From: Asticcacaulis sp. SL142
Lineage (GTDB): Bacteria; Pseudomonadota; Alphaproteobacteria; Caulobacterales; Caulobacteraceae
DNA length: 64,000 nucleotides
Assembly: GCF_026625745.1 (NCBI RefSeq)
Contig: NZ_CP113061.1
Coordinates: 930,001 to 994,000, forward strand
Direction of reading: 5' to 3'
The notes below the pieces were generated by a model that had not been told where the DNA came from, ran no database searches, and worked only from the letters and a program-made list of their open reading frames with translations. Below are positions 43,275 through 55,700 of the stretch, piece after piece; positions within the stretch are counted from its first letter, which is position 1; each line of letters starts with the position of its first letter. The position numbers and the translations under genes were made by a program.

Positions 43275-44437
43275 ATGACGAAATTGACCAAGCGGACCGT
43301 TGATGCCGCCCCTCTACAGGGGACTTCCTACTATGTCTGGGATGACCAACTGCGCGGATTCGGAGTCCGCGTCTGGCCTACGGGAAGGAGGTCTATCTCG
43401 TCAAGTGCCGGGTCAAAGGCCGCCAGCGCGTCATCACGCTGGGGCCGCATGGCCCGGTCACCGTCGATCAAGCCCGGAGCCGGGCCTATAACATTCTAGC
43501 TGAAGCCAAGAATGGTCGTGATCCGGCCTTTGAACTGGATCAGACCCGCAAGTCGCCGACGGTCAAAGCCTTATGCGAGCGCTTTATGCGCGACCATGTC
43601 AGGGTACGATGCAAGCCCCGCACGCGAGGGGAATATCAGCGCAACGTCGATATGTTTATCGTCCCACGCCTTGGCAGCCGTAAGGTGACGGATATCGCCC
43701 GAGCCGACATCGCTGAACTACACTGTGCGTTTAGTCATATCCCCTACCAAGCTAACCGAACGCTTGGCGTCCTGTCCGTGTTGTTCAACCTGGCAGAGGT
43801 GTGGAATATTCGTCCTGACGGCAGCAATCCTTGCCTACATGTGAAGAAATATCCTGAGAAGAAGCGCGCCCGCTTCCTGAGCACGGCAGAATACCAGTCA
43901 TTAGGTAAAGCCCTCAATGAAGCCGAGCAAAGCCGCTCTGAAACCCAGTCCGCCATCAATGCCATACGTCTTCTGATGTTGACCGGCTGTCGCCTCAACG
44001 AGATCATGACACTCAGGTGGGAAGACGTGTATTTAGCCGATTACGAACTGCGCCTACCGGATTCCAAGACCGGTGCTAAAACCGTCTACATTGGACAGGG
44101 CGTCGTTGATGTCCTGCTCAGGATCGAGCGCATCAACAGCAATCCCTATGTCATCGCAGGCAAGAATGAAGGCCGCCCCCTCACCGATCTGCAGCATCCC
44201 TGGCGTCGTATTCGTGCCGCCGCCGGATTAGATGATGTTCGCATTCACGATCTTCGCCATTCGTTTGCCAGCGGGGCGCTCGCTCTTGGGGAAGGCTTGC
44301 CCATGATCGGCAAGCTACTAGGCCACACGCAAGTTCAGACCACTTCCCGATACGCTCACCTGGCCAATGCGCCCATAAAGATGGCCGCCAGCCGGGTGGC
44401 CGACAGTATTAGCGAAGCGCTTGGGAATGGGTCATAA
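43275..44437 (+). pseudogene. Tyrosine integrase with a frameshift
   Basis: The N-terminus MTKLTKRTVDAAPLQGTSYY, then VWDDQLRGFGVRVWPTG, is the DUF4102-like arm-binding part. The frame is lost near 43388 and resumes one base off as EVYLVKCRVKGRQRVITLGP, continuing without stops to 44437. The total length is one base short of a multiple of three, so a single base was lost in the GGGAAGG stretch. The catalytic domain is complete: Arg in GCRLNEIMTL, Lys in DSKTGAKT, HDLRHSFASG, LLGHTQ and Tyr in TSRYAHLA. It lies next to the tRNA-fMet fragment, the likely integration site. Confidence 0.88.
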
Positions 44438-44546
44438 GTTGACAACGGCGCCTGAGTGCCATTCAAGCACTTCGCACCCTGAAGGCGACATTCGGCGGCT
44501 CCGTCAAGATCCCATTAGCGGCATTCATTCCCGAAACCTAAAAGTG

Positions 44547-44904
44547 TTAACGAGGCTGTAGCGCACTAAAGTGAAAGCCCATCATCTCTACCTCCGAAAG
44601 GTGCTGAGAGACACCATCATTTTGCAATGAAGCAATCAGCATGTTGTCAAGACATGTCGCCATGTTTGCTTCACGCTCTTGCTCATCTAGAATCAGGGAA
44701 AACCGCGACTTTGGCCACCAAATATCTGGCAAATAGTGCTTCACCATCAAATAGCAGAAAGTTTTCGGCGATAATTTCCGAGCGGAACACCACCGATCCT
44801 GACCTGACATCCCAATATGAAAATGTGCGCCGGGCGAATGACTCTCTGCCCGCCATCACACTATTTAAATATTTGTTTTTACTATTCATTTTACGATACC
44901 TCAC
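44547..44904 (-). pseudogene. Hypothetical gene, possibly frameshifted
   Basis: Two minus-strand frames overlap. The first (from 44904) contains GRESFARRTFSYWDVRSGSV and FLLFDGEALFARYLVAKVAV. The second ends with LILDEQEREANMATCLDNML and GVSQHLSEVEMMGFHFSALQ. Together, with one base skipped near 44700 in a TTTTCCC run, they would give one soluble protein of about 118 residues. I recognise no family. The join is a guess based on how protein-like both halves look. Confidence 0.3.
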
Positions 44905-45195
44905 CCAAACCCTAGCATTGACCCCAGCGGTTTTGGGGGTTTCTTACGGATTTGAGCGGATATTTCTGGACTCCGGTGTGTACACGGCCCATGGCCGGTC
45001 TTACCGCGCACCTCGATCTCAAGGATTTCTTCGCCGGTGTCATGGCAGTTGCTGATAATTCCAGCGATGGGCGTCTGGGGCCGCCTTTGCGCCCGCGCCC
45101 GTGGCCTTATAGAGTTGCGTATACTCCTCACCCTTAAACCACGACCGATAGATCACTTTCCTCTGTTTCTTGGAGGGCGGCGATAGGATCGGCAT
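44901..45195 (-). pseudogene. Remnant of a second integrase
   Basis: From ATG 45195 the minus strand encodes MPILSPPSKKQRKVIYRSWF, then KGEEYTQLYKATGAG and DAHRWNYQQLP before a stop. In the next frame HDTGEEILEIEVRGKTGHGP follows directly. Both parts resemble consecutive pieces of a family of alphaproteobacterial phage-type integrases (YRSWF..EEY..LY, then TGE-ILEIEVRGKRG). The segment between them, normally containing the LRPDE box, is missing. The gene is therefore internally deleted and truncated. Confidence 0.6.
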
Positions 45196-45204
45196 CGCCG
45201 CGAG

Positions 45205-45224
45205 CTTGGCTTGGCTTGGCTTGG
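45205..45224. repeat. Four tandem CTTGG units
   Basis: CTTGG is repeated four times between the integrase remnant and the OmpH-like gene. The repeat is outside any coding region. Confidence 0.9.
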
Positions 45225-45243
45225 CGTATCCTACTCGCGAAGC

Positions 45244-45858
45244 CTAGGTGCCATTTCTGGAGGTTCCACTCGGCAGAGTTTCCCGCTCAAACGTTAATGT
45301 GGTAATTTTTGCATCAAGACTGCGAACGACGTCTGAGGTTAGGTCATTCGTAAAATTACCTCCCAGCACTGTGTTACGATCAATCAGCAGACCGCACGCT
45401 CTTTTTTTATAAACCTCGGCAATTACGGGCTGAGCTTCCACCGAAATCATTTCCATAACCTTAGTGCGGGTGAGTTCAATTTCACGCGAACGTGTGGTCG
45501 TTTTCGTTTGAATAGCCTGGACTTTAGGCTGTAGTGCGGCCTCACGCGCCTTAACCTGTTCAGGTTTCAGCTTTGCCGCCTCAGCCTGCAGTCCCCGGAA
45601 TTCGGCTTCAACCGGCTTACGGTCAGCTTCAATTTCTGACTGAGCGGCATCGGCCAACTGTTTCAGGCGGGCTGAAACAGCTATGCCGACCTTGCTATTG
45701 GCAAATACCGCCTCACGAGACAGCATACACAGCCCAGATGGGGGCGTCCCCCCAAGACCTTGGTCCTTTGTAGTATTCTGCGCCAATAAAGGGGTTGCAC
45801 ATGTAGCCCCCCCCAGCGCCAGGATAACGATAAAAACCGGGAAAAGACGTGGTTTCAT
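45244..45858 (-). CDS. OmpH/Skp-like periplasmic chaperone
   Basis: A 204-residue protein with a signal peptide (MKPRLFPVFIVILALGGATC, mature from about residue 27) and the OmpH fold. CMLSREAVFANSKVGIAVSA is the start of the core, followed by a long charged coiled coil (about residues 65-140, such as QSEIEADRKPVEAEFRGLQA). Skp proteins hold unfolded outer-membrane proteins in the periplasm. It is the last gene of the giant-adhesin block, five bases after sapC, and may be a dedicated chaperone for that locus; the housekeeping Skp is normally beside bamA. Confidence 0.85.
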   Translation of the reverse strand: MKPRLFPVFIVILALGGATCATPLLAQNTTKDQGLGGTPPSGLCMLSREAVFANSKVGIAVSARLKQLADAAQSEIEADRKPVEAEFRGLQAEAAKLKPEQVKAREAALQPKVQAIQTKTTTRSREIELTRTKVMEMISVEAQPVIAEVYKKRACGLLIDRNTVLGGNFTNDLTSDVVRSLDAKITTLTFERETLPSGTSRNGT

Positions 45859-45863
45859 GGCTC

Positions 45864-46694
45864 TCAGCCTTTCTTACTTTTGGCGTTAGTGATTGGTTCG
45901 CTTAGGGTCTGACGTCGTGCGCTGTTGCGTTTCATAAGATTTGAAAACCGCTCCAGTGAGGCCAGATGGAAGCTGATCAGGCCAAGCCAGCCCTTGCGAT
46001 GCCAGTCAACGATCACATGGTCGTCAAGCTTGGAAAAACGCTCGGCATCGACAATGCAAAAACCATCAATGCCTAAAATTTTACCGTCCGGCAAGGTAAG
46101 GTCGGCACGTCGATCTACCAGAATATCCTGTGCTTTTAAGGCCTCACTAAAAGCTTGGGTTGCCAATGCTTCTCTGTGAAACGCCTCGCAATAGTCCATG
46201 ACCTGTCGCGTGAAAGATGACGGTTCGTCAAGATCGAACAAGGCAACGCCATCTTCGCAAGCCGGGTCTTTTACCAAACGTTCACTTTCGGTATCCACGA
46301 CCATGGCGAAGCCTTTATCGTCTTCCAATCGTATCGTGCTAAATGGATAGCGTCGGACATAGGCGGGGATATAGGCATGGTCTTCCCACATCCCGTCTGA
46401 CACAAACAGGTTCTGCCGCTCAAGCCCCAGTAAAGCCAGCGGTGCCGCCGTTGATTGCGCGAACAACAGAGGATAATCGCGCACCACTAAGGCAAATTCG
46501 CTCAAAGTAACCGGGATATAAGCCGTATCGGCTGCAAATCCCACATTGCCTTCCCTTAATCGCCAGTGTCCATGCAACTGCGCCGACAAAGGCTGAGGAT
46601 TTTTGTAAAACAACGCAAGGTTGGCCACAGCGGTCGATTTGCTCGTCTGGGGTTCAGCCTTGGCAGGGTCGGGTTTAACTCTGGTTTCAGACAT
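45864..46694 (-). CDS. SapC family protein
   Basis: A 276-residue protein of the SapC family. Typical segments are LALFYKNPQPLSAQLHGHWR, NVGFAADTAYIPVTLSEFAL, ARDYPLLF-type VVRDYPLLFAQST and the C-terminal ISFHLASLERFSNLMKR. There is no signal peptide. SapC was named from S-layer genes in Campylobacter, but the biochemical role is unproven; in alphaproteobacteria the family is often near TonB receptors and polysaccharide genes. It lies between the giant exoprotein gene and the OmpH-like gene and probably shares their transcript. Confidence 0.85.
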   Translation of the reverse strand: MSETRVKPDPAKAEPQTSKSTAVANLALFYKNPQPLSAQLHGHWRLREGNVGFAADTAYIPVTLSEFALVVRDYPLLFAQSTAAPLALLGLERQNLFVSDGMWEDHAYIPAYVRRYPFSTIRLEDDKGFAMVVDTESERLVKDPACEDGVALFDLDEPSSFTRQVMDYCEAFHREALATQAFSEALKAQDILVDRRADLTLPDGKILGIDGFCIVDAERFSKLDDHVIVDWHRKGWLGLISFHLASLERFSNLMKRNSARRQTLSEPITNAKSKKG

Positions 46695-46752
46695 ACTATT
46701 TTCTTTCAGATTTATTCCGGAGCCGTCAGTGCGACGGCTCCGGACTTAATTT

Positions 46753-49700
46753 TCAACTATGAAGCTTCTTCAGCATGAGGGTGCGTGGCCCTACGCGAAC
46801 CGCCGTAAGCCCCTGATTGTACAGCAGCTTTTCAAGCGCCTCAGCGACCGTCATGCGTCCGCGCAAAGCCGGAGCCATGCGTTGTTTCAGGATCGCTGAG
46901 TCATAAAGGATATTGAAACCAGACGCCTCGCCAATGGCGCGCACCGCCTCATCGAGCATTTGCGGTGCGATCTTGAATTCCACCTTTGGCTCTGTATAGG
47001 CCACTTTCACTTTATATTCCTCTTGCAGGGGGGCCCGGATAGCAGCGGGTGAAGACGGCGCGTCCGGTTCAACTTTTGGACACGGATTTTCTTCGGTGCC
47101 GCAGGTTTCGTCGTCGTCATAACCCGTAACCTTGACTTCGATCAGAGAGGGAGGAACGATCGATTTGTCTTTCTGGACTTGTTGAATAGCATCCTCGAGC
47201 GACTTCTTGACGAGGTCGTTTGCGGAAGAAATATCGATATCGATCGAGGTCGGAGGCGCCGCCGGTGGTACCGGAAGGCCGGTTGAGATACCCGCCACAT
47301 CGATGTTATCCGTACCAAGAATTTGCACAGCAAATACGTTGAAGTTACCCGATACCCGCAGACCTGCATCGCCGGCATCGACAATACCGTTGGGTGCGAT
47401 CAAATCGACATCCGCCGGTGACACCCCGTCCTGAGTGGCCAGTGTTCCGATACCTGCGCCTGTCGGCAGGCCCGCCGGAACACGGTTCATATGGAACCAG
47501 TCATTCAGGGAGTAATCGTAAAACTGCGGCGTGATTGAAGTCTTGGCACCCTTACCGGCGGCAATATCTCCATAGGAAGACCAGATAAGAACATTTCCGC
47601 CTTTCGTGGTCAGAACACGAGATTCATTTACGGTCACACTCATCCGGCTAAAGATGTTAATCTCACCGCCATCCTGAGTAATGACCCCGGATCTCAGCGC
47701 GTCACCACGCCCCATATTACCGCTCCAGTCGGGGACAGGCTGACCAACCTCGCCGGGAGACGCTGCGGCATTGGCCAGTTTAAAGGCGCCGCCAGGTATC
47801 ATGAATTCAACCTTACCTCCGCCGTTAGAGATTATCCGGCTGGCATAGGTTTCGAAGTCACCGGTCCAGCGCGATTCACCGGCGGTTAGGGCTTCACCTT
47901 CGGGCTTTTGCGCTCCCGGAAACAGGCTTGCAATGGCGTTATAGCCGCGGAACGTCGTGTTGTAGCGGTCATTCTCTGTTTCGTTGGCTTCACGGCCGGT
48001 TGTACGTAGTTCCATATAGAAAATATTGCGGTAAAGCGGTGTCTTGTAGTCAGTGGTCAGCGTATTCCAATACGACCATGCCGTGTCGAGATAAGCCAGT
48101 TGCTCAGTCTGGGTTGCCAGGGGATCAAGCCCCTGCAGACGGCGGACATAATTCACCAAACCTTCGCGCTGTTCTGGGAGATAGAACTCCGGTTTTGCAC
48201 CTTTGCTGGTCGCCTGAGCGGCCGTCATACGCGGGACAAGCGCATCGAACGGTGTCGCTTGCCATGCCGGTAGAGCTAGCCATGCCTCCCAGGCCGTATT
48301 CAGATACTCGGTCTGCTCGACCGCAGTCTCTAAGGGCGGCAGGTTTGAGAGGCTGCGCATATAGTTGACAAAACCCTTAGCCAGCTCCGGGGATACCAGG
48401 ACCGCCTTACTGCCGTTACCGCGGGCATAGATGCGGTCAAAGAGATAAACTGGCAGTTCCCGGCCATCGCCGGCATCGGTTTTGAGGTAGCCTTCGATCT
48501 GCGCGATCAATTCAAGGTTAAGATAGTCATCCTCAAAACCCGCATAATCCGGGGTCTGATTATAACCAGTGGCAATGGCGATATCGGCTGTTTTCTCACC
48601 CGGATGCCACAATTCTCCTGCCACATTATCGTAAATGTTCGAGTCACCAAAGGCTACGCCATTACTTGTGATGCCCTTTCCATTACTAGGTATCCAGAAG
48701 TCACGACCGGTTTCGATTTCCAGGCGACCAGGACCATAAACAGAGAGATATCCATCACCAGAGAAATAAAGGCCATCGCCCGCCCGTACCAGAGACATAT
48801 CGTTCAAATTATTATGTTGAACCGTGTAGTACGGAAAGTATATATGGCGTCCGGCCTGCACCCACATAGACTTCGGCACATTGATTTGACCCGTCGTTAC
48901 AACATCGCCCTCCGCGGCATATATGCGCACGGGATTAGTGTCGCCTATATGAAGGTCAGGTAAATAATCTTCACTAAATAAATTATAACCATAACCTTCA
49001 TTGATTGGCTTGTATCCTGCCGTCGTCAGGAAATCCACACCGACAATATCTCCATAAGACGCACGTATATTCAATGCATCTGGCATGAGTTCTCGCCGTG
49101 ACTGGCTCATGTAAATGCCTGTATAGCCAGGGAAGTAGTTTTGCGCGTCCTGATTCAGGAAGGCGAACGGATCATTGACCTGGGTTCCTTGACCGAAGAA
49201 GACATTTTCGCGGGCCAATATGTCCAGGTTGCCCGTCGGTGACGGTGCCATGTACATACCGCCTTTGATTTCGACATTGCCGGCCGCGGCGACCGCGCTT
49301 ACCGTGCCTGGCCACATAGCCGCCACAGACGAGAAGAGTGAGTCATTGCCGTTATAGTTATATACATGCAGCGGCAACACGTACCCGCCATTCTTATTCA
49401 GGATTTGGGTGTTGCCGTAATTATTCCATATTTTAACATCCCCACCAGCAGAGAACAGATCAATGCGGGCATCAGGTGTATAGCTGACAAAACTCGGGGC
49501 GAAATTCTCTGCATTACGGCTATCACCGATGCGGATCATTGTATTTTCCGCTCCGTAGGTGCCGCCGCCACCGAAAATGTTATCAGTGGCCGCTTTCATG
49601 TTAAATGGATCGGCGACAATATCGAGATTCAGGTCCCCACCGCTTTGCAATTCGAACTGACCCGACGATGTGAACAGCATGGTATAGATATCGTAGGATC

Positions 49701-52700
49701 GTAATTGGTGGCCTTCATATCCCCGCTGACGACTGGCCACAAGTTGGTGGGTTGAGGTAAAGGCCCCGCCCGCCGTAATCTGTGCCAGACCGTCGGCGAC
49801 ATAGAAGTTACCGGTGCCAATATTGCCCCCCGCCCGCAGGCTCAAATCACCGCCGCCAGTTAGATGCAAGGCCCGCGCCTTATCCTGATAACCCCCGGAT
49901 ACACGACCCGTATTGGGAATATTGACCGTCAGATTGGTGATATTACCGCTGGCTTCTATATCGATATTGCCACCGCCTAACGCACCAATACCGGCCTGAT
50001 ATTTATCGAAGCGGACAAACCAAGTCAGTTGTTCGCGGTCACGGCCCAGGTTGGTGTTACCGCCACTGGTAAAATCACCATTAGCTTCGGTCTTGCCGTA
50101 ACGCCACAACCATGCGGTCGGTAACTGATTACTGGCCGAACCGATGATGTCGCCTTGCGTGCGTACGAAAATATCGCCGCCGCCCTGCGTATAATAGCCC
50201 TTCATACCCTCCCACTCATCTCCATCAGCCCAAGTCGGCAGACGGGTTGGGGCTTGGAAATCGGCTATATCCGCAGCCGATTCGCCGGCTGTATATATTA
50301 CGGACGGGCGGTATTTCAGGACCAGATCTCTGCCACTGGCCAGGTTGAGTCCGCCCGTGCCGGTGCGAACCAGATACCCGGTGGAATTATCCCACTGGAC
50401 ATTGCGCGGGTTGCCGTAGCGGGCATCCTGCTCATAGGAGTACAGCGGCTGCATAAAAATGGTCGGGGGATTATAGCCCCCCTCGCCATTAGCAATCACG
50501 GGTAGCGGACGTCGGCCATAGCGAGCGGTGTCAACATAATCGCCGGTTACCGGATCTTTCTGGATCAGAGCGCCTGTGTCCGGGTCAATATAGAGCCCCG
50601 TAGCCGCATCACGTTCAAGTTCCAGGAACCCATAATAGGGATTATACTCATTCGGATCACGCAGGAAGTTCCCATCGGCATTCTTTTGATACAGGCGGTG
50701 CTCAACGGTTCCCGATAACGGCCCACTGGTAATCTGAATACGGTAGAACTCAGTCGTGTCTGCTGTGCCACCAACGATAATTGACCCCTTGCCGTCTTCT
50801 AGTTGGCCCGTCGGCAAGACTGCCAGAGAGTTCGGACTTGTGGTATTGGCACCCGCCGTCAGATTAAACGTCCAGGCATTACCACCAATCAGGCTGGCAT
50901 CGGCGGTAGATCCGTCGAAGCCATCGGACAAGTTAGCATTGATCAGAAGGTCGCCCTTAGCGCGCAGGGTCAGTACCCCCGCTGACTGTTCAGACCCGAA
51001 ACGCAGAGTGTGCAGATCCCAGTCTTTGACCAGTTCCATATCACCATTGCTACGGAGTTCAATCCCTGGCGTGACGGTGACTCCTGAGCCCAGACGAGCC
51101 TGAATGGTGCTCGCATTGGCCATGAAATTTACAGCGTCCGCACTCACCGTATCAATTACGCTCTGATCGATGATGCCGACATCATTATACACTTTAAAGC
51201 CTTCGGCTATGACCGAGCGGGCACCGGTGATGCTACCGGCTACCTGACCGATACCCAGATCACCGCCCATCAGTTGCGGTGCCCGTAACCGGATGGTACG
51301 CCCCCCTTCCCCTGTGCCTGATACATCAATCAACGATCCGGCCATAAGATTAACGACGCCGCCATTTTTACCAACCGTCTCAAGGAATACGGTGCCACCG
51401 GCTCCGGCTGTACTGTTGGCGCGCGCCAGCAGCTTCCCGCCACTGGCAAGCACGACGTTTTCGGCGGCCGAAAGTTGTATACGCCCGCCACTGTCACCCA
51501 GGGTCTGAACCGTACCGGACACCAGAATATCGCCATCGTTGGCGATGACCGCGAAGTCCTGCGCCTTGACCGAACCTGTTATATTGACATCACCGTTGTT
51601 GACCTCAAAACGACGGCTCTGAAGGAAACCGCCTTGATCCAGACGCGTGTTGAGGGCAACAAAATCAGCAAGATTCAGGCTGATCTGTGAGAACGCCCCT
51701 GATCGGAAACCTTCACCGGCACTGCCCTTGACCTGACCTGCCAGGCTAACCTGTCCGAGGCCAGCCGAGACATTCACGGCACCCGCGTCACCCCCGGCTA
51801 CAGTACCCGACACATCGATGATAGCATTACTCGCCATATCGATGTTCCCGCGATCCGAAACCAGATTGACTGAACCGCCGCCTACACCGACCTCTACGTC
51901 GAATATCTTGCTGACATTGCTGGTCACATTGATCGCCGAGGCATCAGTCAGAGTGACGTTGCCATCGCGTGCCCGCAGGCTGACTGTGCCGCCCGTCAGG
52001 CCAATACGGCCCTGATTGATGATGCTGGCTCCGGTGATCCCAAGCGTTGCCCCCAGGGTTTCAAATGTGGGCAGTGTCGCATTGCCGTTGGTTTTAATGG
52101 CAACCGCACCCTGCGCATCGAGGAACAACCGTGCCCCGCTTTCAGCCGTAATATCTGCCGCTTCGAGCGTAAGTGTCCCCGGCAAGTAGAGCGTGCCGTC
52201 ATCGCGACCGATAACGCGCGCCTTCGCCGCGACCGTGACATCATTGAATCCCGACAGCCACTTGTTCTGGCCGGCGAAGTAGATGTTGTCGCCCTCAAGC
52301 AACAGGTTAGCGCTACCGGCCGTGGACGTGGCCGTACCACCATTGGCGTTGGTAAGCGTCAACGATTTACCGCTGATTGTAACCGTCTGGCCGCCGGCGT
52401 TCACAGCATTGATCTGACGGCTGTCGAGCGTAAGACCGCCACTGGCGCGCAATGTGGCGCCACCGTGGAAATCAATGCTGCCGTAAGAGCGCAGCAGGAT
52501 GTCGTCAGCCGAAGCCAGCGCACCCAGAGATCCTCCAGAAAATACCAGCCCCGTGGTCCCGGACGGCACCTCCCCGACACTTATCTGAGAAGCTGACGCA
52601 CTGATTTGCTTCGTGCTCAGTACCGCACCCGTAGCAAGACCTGTGTCGCTGGTCGCGTCAAGGGCCAGAGATTGACTGCTCCTAAGTGTCGCCCCGTTGG

Positions 52701-55700
52701 CCACCGTTATGTTACCGGCTGGAACTATTGGGGCCAAACCCTTGGCTAGGCGCTGCGTATTGATGGCCGTTAGCGCTGCCGGATCGGCCACTAACGCGTC
52801 CAAAGCGTCTATGGCTGTGATATTACGGAGTATATCAACCTGCTCGCTGGACGACAGGCGCAAGACTGCACCTTGATCGAATTCACCGTGTACCTGGACG
52901 TCGTCCCAATCCCAGGACGTACCCATGTCATCAATAAATGCCGCAATACCAGGACGGATGCGCAAATCGCCTGATGAACCGCTGATCTTACCGCGCGTTT
53001 CAACTGTTGCTCCTTCGCGCACCTCGATGTTGCCGGTTGACGCGAATAACAGTTCCGGCCCGAACAGGATGGAACCCTTATTGTCGATAACGATATCGGT
53101 CGCGCCGACATCAATTTCCAGATTGATCGCACCTTGTTTACGCACACCGCCCAGCAACAAGCTCTCCGCCCCAAAGCTGTTCAGACGCTCGCTGTCAAGT
53201 ATAAGATAGTCACCGTAGAGTGAGCGGTCTGTAGCCGCCCCTACGACCGCAATCTTTTGACCTTTGATATCGGCGAACCCGCCACGACCGCCTTCTGCCG
53301 CCGCTGATTTCAGGGTGGCGTTCAGTATAAGCTGCGAACCGGCATCAATAACGACGCTACCGCCGTCTAGCGGGATACGCGGAATTTCCCCAACCGGACG
53401 GTTGGTACGTAGGGCTTTTTTAAGGAACGCTTCCGAGACGTAAAACTTATTGGCTGAGGTTTCGATATATTGTGATCGTTCACGCAAAGTCTCACCGGGC
53501 ATAACCAGGAATCCATTGGTGCGTGTATCAGTATATTTTGGAAGACCATTCGTACCGGGTATGTAGCGATACCCCGCCTGAATGGTTGAGCCATCATTCA
53601 GTGCACGGTTTTCACTCAAAACCATGTCGTTGAACGCACCGTAATGATGGTTGGCCGTGACGCGGAATGCACCGGGCAGTAGGGCATATCGGGCTGGCAG
53701 CAGGGTGTAATAACCCGCTGCCAGGCCACTGCCACCGGAAAGATAGACCTTCTCCCCAATCGATGGACCGTTGCCATTACCTATCCCCACAGGGGCTATA
53801 TCGGCATCATATCCGGGAATAACGGCAAAGACCTCACTTGCGTCATTCACCCAGTTGTAATCAGCATCGCGATAACCCGTCAGCCAGTCATTGGAACCCC
53901 CGATGCCGGAAACGAACTCATACGCATAAAGGTCACCGCCGCCGGTAACATCGAGGACCGCCCCCTGCTGAAGATCAAGTGTATTCGCCGTTAGATTAAC
54001 CGCCTTTGCCGGCAAACTGGTTAGTTCAAGCCCTGTGATCGGGTCGATCCAGGTGTCCCCACTGCTGGTAAATCCGTAAGGTATCAATTTGCCGTCAGCA
54101 GAAACTGAGGTCAAACTGCCGGGTAAGAGCGTGACTGTGTTGGCCCCGGGAGTACCGTCATTGATCCCAATTAGATTTATGGTGCCAAATGGTGAGCGAA
54201 TGGTGCCGCCTTGGTTAATACGTGGGGCCTTAAGCGATAGTATCGCGCCGGCTTCGTAAGGACTTGCATTAATCTTACCGCCATCGTCTTGCTTTAAAAT
54301 AGTCAGAGTATCGCCGGCCTCGATAGTGAAATCATTTCCGGTGACCGCATAAATCTGATCAGCTTTTAGATTGAGATTGCCCGGTGTAGATATAGATCCA
54401 ACCGGTCGTACCAGAAGCCCTGGTCGAGTTGGCGCGGATAAGCGAATGTCTCCACCGCTGGCCAGCGTTACATCGGAATAGCCATAAAACGACCCCGCAG
54501 CGGCCTGCAGATGATTGCCAGCTTTGATCTGGAGGCGGGTGTCGGAATTGACAGGTTCAAGACCGAGGCCCTTTAATGCTTTATCATAAAGCGCCACATT
54601 AAACGTGCCGCCTGATACAGCGGCTTCGCCAAGCGTTACAATATCAGCGTTGATCCTGACATCAGCCCCTGTCGTGCCCATAATGCGACCGGCGCTGATA
54701 TCGATTTGGTCAAACACATGGCTGCCGTCAGCCTTATAGCCTCCCAGAGTTAAGTCACCGGTAAAAAGGATACCGGGCGACGCGCTTAAGGACAGGCCCG
54801 AAAAACCACCCGCTGCGATATTTCCTGGCGACAGGCGGGTGACCGGTGTCGGGCGGGATACCGGACTAATAAATTCATACCCGACTAATTGCTCAAAGAG
54901 CTTAACCAGCCCGGTCTCAACCTGTACAGGTGCTATTGCACCCTGGTCAGGAAAGTCCGCGAAGTTATCGCCTATAACCAGCACAGGGGCGGCACCTAAA
55001 GCTGCGACATCAATCGCGCGCAGGATATCAACCAGTTCTTCGTTGTTGCTGATAGTATAACCCGGCGAGAATTGTATGTCAGGTAAACCCAGAGCTTCCC
55101 AGGCAATCTTGCTAAGATCCGTTCCAAACAGGCTGCTTACGGTATTACCGTCGACATCTGTGATGGAGCCACTCTCAAATAGCCATGCAATTTGCTCATA
55201 CGCATTCTCGGGCGTGACATAAGGGTTTATGTCACGTCGGGCCTCATAATCCGACGAGAAACCTATCGAGAAATTTCCCCCGCGGGCGCCCTCTCCGCCA
55301 GCCTTGCCAATATAGGTGGCCTCGTTGATATTCATCGCCGTGCCGCTGATCGAGATAGATCCACCATTTGACGCAACCGTGCGGGGCTGACGCACTACGG
55401 CACCGTTTGTTTTAGTGGCAATATCGAAGGTTGCTGAGGTGCCTGACACGTCCAGCACGGCACCGCCTTCGATATTCAGATCAAAAGCAGCTAAGGTAAT
55501 CGAACCACCATTCAGCACGATACCGTCCGTGAGTTCGCGGCCCTGGTTATCAAGCGTGCGCGTCAGCATCAGGGCAAAACCGGGAGCCATAAGGCGCGCC
55601 GTATCATGAACCGTCAGCTTTCCAAGCGCACCATCAGTCGCACCGGCTGAAACATTTATACTGCCGCCGGGGGCCAAAAGGCTGCCGTAGATATCGACAT

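Noticed and set aside
44627-45055. 142-codon plus-strand frame after the integrase
   Set aside because: It is antisense to two minus-strand remnants that show better similarity to protein families, and no motif is seen in it.
45205-45224. CTTGG repeats as a CRISPR or integration repeat
   Set aside because: Units are only five bases without spacers. No CRISPR-like array is present anywhere in the window.
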